A stretch of DNA of 64,000 bases, from NCBI GenBank assembly GCA_028554755.1, contig JAPTOF010000009.1, positions 13,989,501 through 14,053,500 on the forward strand, read 5' to 3'. The DNA is from Cordia subcordata (lineage: Eukaryota > Streptophyta > Magnoliopsida > Boraginales > Cordiaceae). Shown piece after piece: positions 59,461-64,000 of this stretch. Both the position numbers and the translations under genes were made by a program. How positions within the stretch are numbered: the stretch's first letter is position 1; every line of letters starts with the position of its first letter. The notes beneath the pieces are model-generated. The model had not been told where the DNA came from and did no database searches. It saw nothing but the letters and a program-made list of their open reading frames with translations.

Positions 59461-59543
59461 AGACGGTTAAGTCAAAAACATACAATGCAAACAATCACAC
59501 AACTTATGCAATTAATGTATAGAGCACTAGGCTCTAGTGCTAG
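59461..59543 (-). other. C leader with degenerate primer site
   Basis: On the minus strand the bases inside the right LTR include TAGCACTAGAGC (about 59530-59541), which matches the Met-tRNA complement TGGTATCAGAGC at 8 of 12 positions, all four differences being transitions. Confidence 0.55.
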
Positions 59544-61533
59544 TGTTGCCCAAAGAATCAATCAAAAAAGGGGTGTGAACTGGATTAAAGGCACAAAAAG
59601 AATTTAGAAACTTTACAATTCAAGCAATAGTACATACAATATATGAAAAAAAAAAAAAGAAACTTGAAATGTAAAGATCTTAGGGTTAAAAGATCAAACG
59701 CAGCAATTTAGAGTGGTTCGAGCTCCTGAGGGCCTGGTCCACTATCTAAGGTCTTCTCTTAGGATTTTGATAACTTCACTAGTGAATCGACTTCTTGCTT
59801 CGTATGTTGTAGAAGTGTAGAATAACAATCACAACTCTTGCTTCACCACAAGGACCATAAGTATTAACTTAATACTTGAGGATTTCAACCCTTCACTCTT
59901 TAATAGAAAATGTCTCACAACTATGCTACCCAAGAGTAAAGAACATACCCAGTGTAATAGTAAGTGATGGTTTTTTATAAGAACTTCTATTGAGCAAGTG
60001 TACAAGAGGTATACAGACCTTCCTATCTTGCTCTAAGTACATAGGCAATTTATGAGCTCAAAGACTTGATCAAAGAATGCCAATGCTATGCAATCAATAA
60101 AGATGAAATAAATGAAGCAAGATTTACAAAAGAGAGTATTGAATATTAAAAGGATTGAATAAATGCTCTTGATCAAGTTATGTCTGGAATTTGGGGTATG
60201 GGATATATTTATAATAGCCAAAAAGTAAAATCCCAACTTTCAAAAATTGTATTGTAGAAAAGCATATTTACCGATTGACCCTACCAGTTAGCTGATACCC
60301 TTAGCCGCCAGGCAAACTAGATCTACCGGTTGACCCTACCAGTCTACTGGTACCCTAGCCGCCACAAAAAACGAAGCTATCTAGAAAAAGTGACTAGGCA
60401 TACCAGGCATCCATCACCTTAGCCAATAACTACCGACGACCTTTACCGGTTAGCCGATACGGCCAGCTGGTGCCTAGAAACAAGTACAGAAAAGCTGGAA
60501 AAGTAAACCATTGTACACAAAATTAATTAATTTTGTTACTGTTCAAAATATGAATGTTTTTCTACAGTTTATAGGCTCAATGCGTATACCAAACACTCAA
60601 CATTCACTTCACATTTATTACAAAGAATCAACCACATCAAGCATTTATTGCAAAAGCTCAAATCTTTACTAAAGCAGCATACTTTGTAGATTTTTGGTTG
60701 AAAAGAGTCCATACATACATACATATATATATACACACACACTATATCCTAATACATGGAATTTTGAGTAAAATACACTTAATCATAAATGCAAAGTGAC
60801 AACCTATTTTTCTTTCAAAAGAAATGCTGTAGTAATTTGATTTAAGAAGCTTAAAAGCACATGTCCTTGCAAACTAAAAGATATATACAACATGCAAAGC
60901 TATTGACCAATGAGTAGAGCAATAACTTAAGTTTAAATCATGATAGCAATGTAATAATCTTAAAATACTGCAGGACTAGAGTTAAAAACATGCTAGATTT
61001 CATGCTAATACAATCTACAAGATATGCAATAGAATTATCCAACATGGAAAGCAAGTATCAAAAGTGTAAAGCTATACTTATAGGTTAAAGATGATTTTAT
61101 TGCATAAAATAAGTTAAATGCGTGTTATGTACTTATCCTAATGCATATATACATATATACTAGTAAGAACAAGACATAAGAGCATGCTAGGGCTAATATA
61201 TACTTGAATTATGGAAAAAAAATCTGTAGAGAACAAAATGCAAGTATACAAATAAAATCATTTTGAGGTGCAAGTGCAACACATATGCATTTGAGCTCAT
61301 AAAAAAGTCCATCTACTAAGATCAATTTGACAAGATATAATCTATAAAGACCTTTTATAGATTCTCCATGTACTTCAAGCTCAAGATCTTCAAACTCCTC
61401 CAATTTGATCACCAAGGCTTTATAATACTCAAGTCTTCAAGCTAAGCTCAATTATACTCAAGAAAAAGCAATTTAAACAATTTAGCACAATAATGACATC
61501 ATCAAAACATAATTAGAACATATAAATCCAAAA
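59544..61533 (-). repeat. 5' LTR of C
   Basis: 1990 bp, starting TGTTGCCCAAAGAATCAATC and ending AAATCCAAAA (expected AACA; one change), followed by AGATT. Microsatellite CATA/CA at about 60712-60740. The minus-strand reading ends in the CACCCCTTTT text typical of the lineage. Confidence 0.93.
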
Positions 61534-62275
61534 AGATTATATTTCAAGAGTTTTGGTAGTTTCTAATCAATTAAAAAGATATGAAGAGGATTTGAAACAT
61601 GTCCGTGTAGTAGAAAAAATCCTTCGTTCTTTACATCCAAAATATGAATATATTGTTGTAGCCATTGAAGAATCAAAAGATTTAGATATTATGTCCATTG
61701 ATGAACTTATGGGCTCATTATAGACCCATGAAGAAGGATATAAAAAGAAAAATTAAAAAGTTCTAGAATAGGTTCTTCAAAGCAATCTTATTTTGAAGAA
61801 AGAAGAAAACTCTAATAAAGATGGAGGTCGAAGAGGATGTGGACATGGATAAAGAGGGCGAGGAAGTGATTGAAGAGGAGGATTTAATCAATCCAATCAA
61901 GAAGAGAATAATACACAAGGAACTGTGTGTGGAAGAGGCAATAATTCAGGAAGGTATGGATTCAATGTTATTCTTATTAGAAATTTGGGCAGTATTCTTA
62001 TGAATGCAGAAAAACCCAAAAAGTGCGACTAAGAAAATAAATTACATGGAGAAACGAGAAGAAGAAGAGATAACCTTGTTAATGGCCCATCAAGGAGATA
62101 ATAGAGAGGGGACTTCATGGTATCTTAATACAGCAGCTAATAGTTATATGAGTGGAAAGAAGAGTATGTTTGCAGAACTCGATGAAACTGTCAAAGGTAA
62201 TGTAAAATTTGGAGATGGCTTTACGATCTCTATGGAAGAAAAAGGTAAGATTCTAAACGAGACGTGTAACTTGGT
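61534..62275 (+). pseudogene. gag-pol: Copia D gag C-terminal half and start of protease
   Basis: Resumes in register with the first half: [58 protein letters not shown] (61536-61720), then a stop, a Gly/Arg-rich linker (GRRGCGHG, GRGSD) in a shifted frame, and a protease region WYLNTAANSYMSGKKSMFAE (62118) where the catalytic D-(S/T)-G reads N-T-A. No convincing Cys knuckle survives. Sequence similarity stops near 62275; the rest of pol and the 3' LTR are absent. Confidence 0.82.
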
Positions 62276-63207
62276 TTAGATTACATAGTTTCGAAACACA
62301 CAACATGGTGGAATTGAATTGGCCAAATGTAATACCTATTTTGGTAGTACAACCACAAATGTATTTTGAAAGCTAAAATTCCTTGAATTGTCCAGTAGGC
62401 CACTAAAATATTCAGCTAGTCTTGTTTTGATCATTGAACTATTTTTCAAAATTAAAGGACCATTAATTTTTTAAAATGATCTCATTTAAGCCATTTCACT
62501 AGAAAAACTTAACAAATTGTGATTAAAATATAAATACTTAATTTTTAAGTGACTTGAATTTTTTTTTCTTTTTAGTTTTTAATTAATTCTTAATTTTTTA
62601 AATTTTTTTCTCTTTATTCTTTTTTTTATTTTTCCTTCTCCACGTTACCGTCAACAACTACACTCGCCACTGTCAAGAAACAAAATTGTTCGAAATGCGA
62701 GTATTTCTTCTCCAGGTTGGTTTATCATCATAGAAAAAGTTTTTTCATAGGATGAGTATTTCTTTCAGCAATATCAATTGGAATTAAAAAATTTACTTAT
62801 TTCTTTTAGCAGTATTAATCGGAATTAAAAATCTCACCAAATCAGATTGATCGTGATTGGATATCATGAACCGAAGAGAAAAAAAACTGCTGATAATAAA
62901 AGAATATAAAGAATTACAGAAAAAGTCTTTTAATAGAATGAATATTTCCTTTAGCAATATTAATCGGAATTAAAAAAATTCACTTATTTCTTTTAGCAAT
63001 ATTAATCGGAATTAAAAGTTTCACTTAATCAGAATTAATCTTGATTGAGGGTTCAAATCCCACTCTCTCTCTCTTTATTCTTTTTCTTTATTCTTCTATT
63101 TTCTTTTTTCTTTTTTTTCCCTTCTCCACGTCATCGTCAATGACCACACTCGCTAATGTCATTAAAAATAGAAAGACTATTATCAGCACTTCTTTCTCTC
63201 TGATTTT
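62276..63207. repeat. Non-coding DNA with nested tandem duplication
   Basis: The block CCTTCTCCACGT at about 62634 recurs at about 63120 (486-bp period). Within it a segment with TTTAGCA(A/G)TATTAATCGGAAT occurs about four times between 62740 and 63020. No gene. Confidence 0.7.
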
Positions 63208-63335
63208 GAGTTCGTTTGAATTGATTTTTTCAATAAAAGCACTTTTTTCTTTAAAAGATGCATACTTTTTTACAAGTATTTAACTTAGTTACGTTTTTTT
63301 TTAAAAAAAAAAGCTCAAATTCTAGTTTTTTCAAA
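63208..63335. mobile_element. MITE of the same family, partial
   Basis: Starts GAGTTCGTTTGAATTGATTT after GATTTT, as in the 19511 copy, with the internal AAAAGCACTTTTTT text. No clear right end was found. Confidence 0.45.
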
Positions 63336-63696
63336 AACAAAATTTAATAAAATTATAATTGAGATAAAATAGAAGGTGATAATTTTCTTGAAAACGAAAA
63401 TTATTTTTTATACTTAAAGTAAAGTTGGCTATGTAAAAATAGTGAAAAAGAATATTGTGTTTTGTTCATTTTCTTAATGACATAAAGTATTGGAATGGTT
63501 GTGAATAGGAGTTTCTTTTCTTAATATTTCGATAAAATAGACTACTTAGGGAAAGATAAGATAGTTATAAAATAAGAATTTTTATATTTTTTTCCATATT
63601 TTATACAAAATAAGTTACTTTTAAGAAAAGATAGAGTGTGGAATTTTTGTGATCTAATGTTGCTTTTAAGGTATCAACCTAGTCTATATCTATATC

Positions 63697-63729
<33 letters not shown>

Positions 63730-64000
63730 TTTTTTTTTTTTTTAGCATCATAAGAGTACCACATCAGTGCTTATAAAATATGATCTAACATATTATGTGA
63801 GGATTCGAATTATCATATCCAAAGATGAATATGAATTTGGCTATTCATAATAAAATATATTCATTCATGCCATAATTGGATAATTCATAATAAAGAATAT
63901 TCACTTAAGCCATGTATAGTATGGGTTATACTTCAGTTATATGTAAATCACATAATTGGAGTTCAGAGAGTTAATTCAAGCGATTAAGATTGATTCTTCC
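63336..64000. other. Non-coding AT-rich end of window
   Basis: Contains a compound microsatellite of TATATC, TA and TG units followed by a T run (about 63686-63743). No gene recognised. Confidence 0.5.

Larger units (their letters stand above)
50355..61533 (-). mobile_element. Sirevirus-like copia C, minus strand, inserted in D gag
   Basis: 11,179 bp with LTRs of 2029 bp (50355-52383) and 1990 bp (59544-61533), flanked by AGATT at 50350-50354 and 61534-61538. The interrupted Gag of element D reads across the joined flanks, confirming the ends. Long LTRs, a coiled-coil Gag extension, an extra ORF after RNase H and purine-rich tracts near the 3' LTR match the SIRE (Sirevirus) lineage. All genes read leftward and are interrupted by stops or frameshifts. 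Confidence 0.95.

Noticed and set aside
1..64000. CRISPR arrays, bacterial operons, rRNA or tRNA genes
   Set aside because: None seen. Regular repeats here are transposon arrays or microsatellites, and the Met-tRNA matches are short primer sites, not tRNA genes.

Overview
The window is AT-rich, intron-bearing nuclear DNA from a flowering plant. The evidence is Ty1/copia elements primed by initiator Met-tRNA, an Athila/Tat-type Ty3/gypsy fragment, a Sirevirus-like element, Mutator-like elements (MULEs) with SWIM-finger transposases, a plant mobile domain (PMD) gene, and small Tourist-like MITEs. The species cannot be named from the sequence. I see no convincing functional host gene: nearly every coding-like stretch belongs to a transposable element, and every element gene carries stops, frameshifts or lost catalytic residues.

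Layout. 1-4.3 kb and 19.5-20.4 kb are two diverged copies of an old tandem duplication of non-coding DNA; the second copy is split by a copia element. 4.3-19.5 kb is minus-strand copia E (389-bp LTRs, 5-bp target duplication GTTTT). It contains the 5' part of a plus-strand copia F (LTR-like sequence, leader, start of gag; about 5.5-10.2 kb) and a 4.3-kb MULE (MULE1, 12.6-16.9 kb) inserted in the E gag. From about 21.0 kb to beyond 39 kb lies a plus-strand gypsy element (end of RNase H, part of integrase, spacer, 3' LTR). It is interrupted by minus-strand copia A (21.8 to about 28.7 kb, itself holding a 1.6-kb solo LTR) and by a 7.1-kb MULE (MULE2, 30.9-38.0 kb) carrying a PMD gene and a convergent MURA transposase gene. 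39.0-41.5 kb is a long-inverted-repeat element holding a Sirevirus-type solo LTR. 43.0-48.7 kb is copia B, a plus-strand relative of A, with TCTTG target duplications. From about 49.6 to 62.3 kb, a plus-strand copia D gag is cut in two by an 11.2-kb minus-strand Sirevirus-like element C (2-kb LTRs, AGATT target duplications, an extra ORF after RNase H).

How the parts relate. This is a nested pile-up. Target duplications, empty paralogous sites and split reading frames give an internal insertion order: E after the local duplication, MULE1 and F after E, A and MULE2 after the gypsy element, and C after D. The genes do not form a host pathway; each set served its own element. The most informative piece is MULE2, a PMD plus transposase element with recognisable termini, a near-perfect 9-bp target duplication and a readable exon-intron structure. 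MULE1 has similar termini and a related transposase but no PMD gene.
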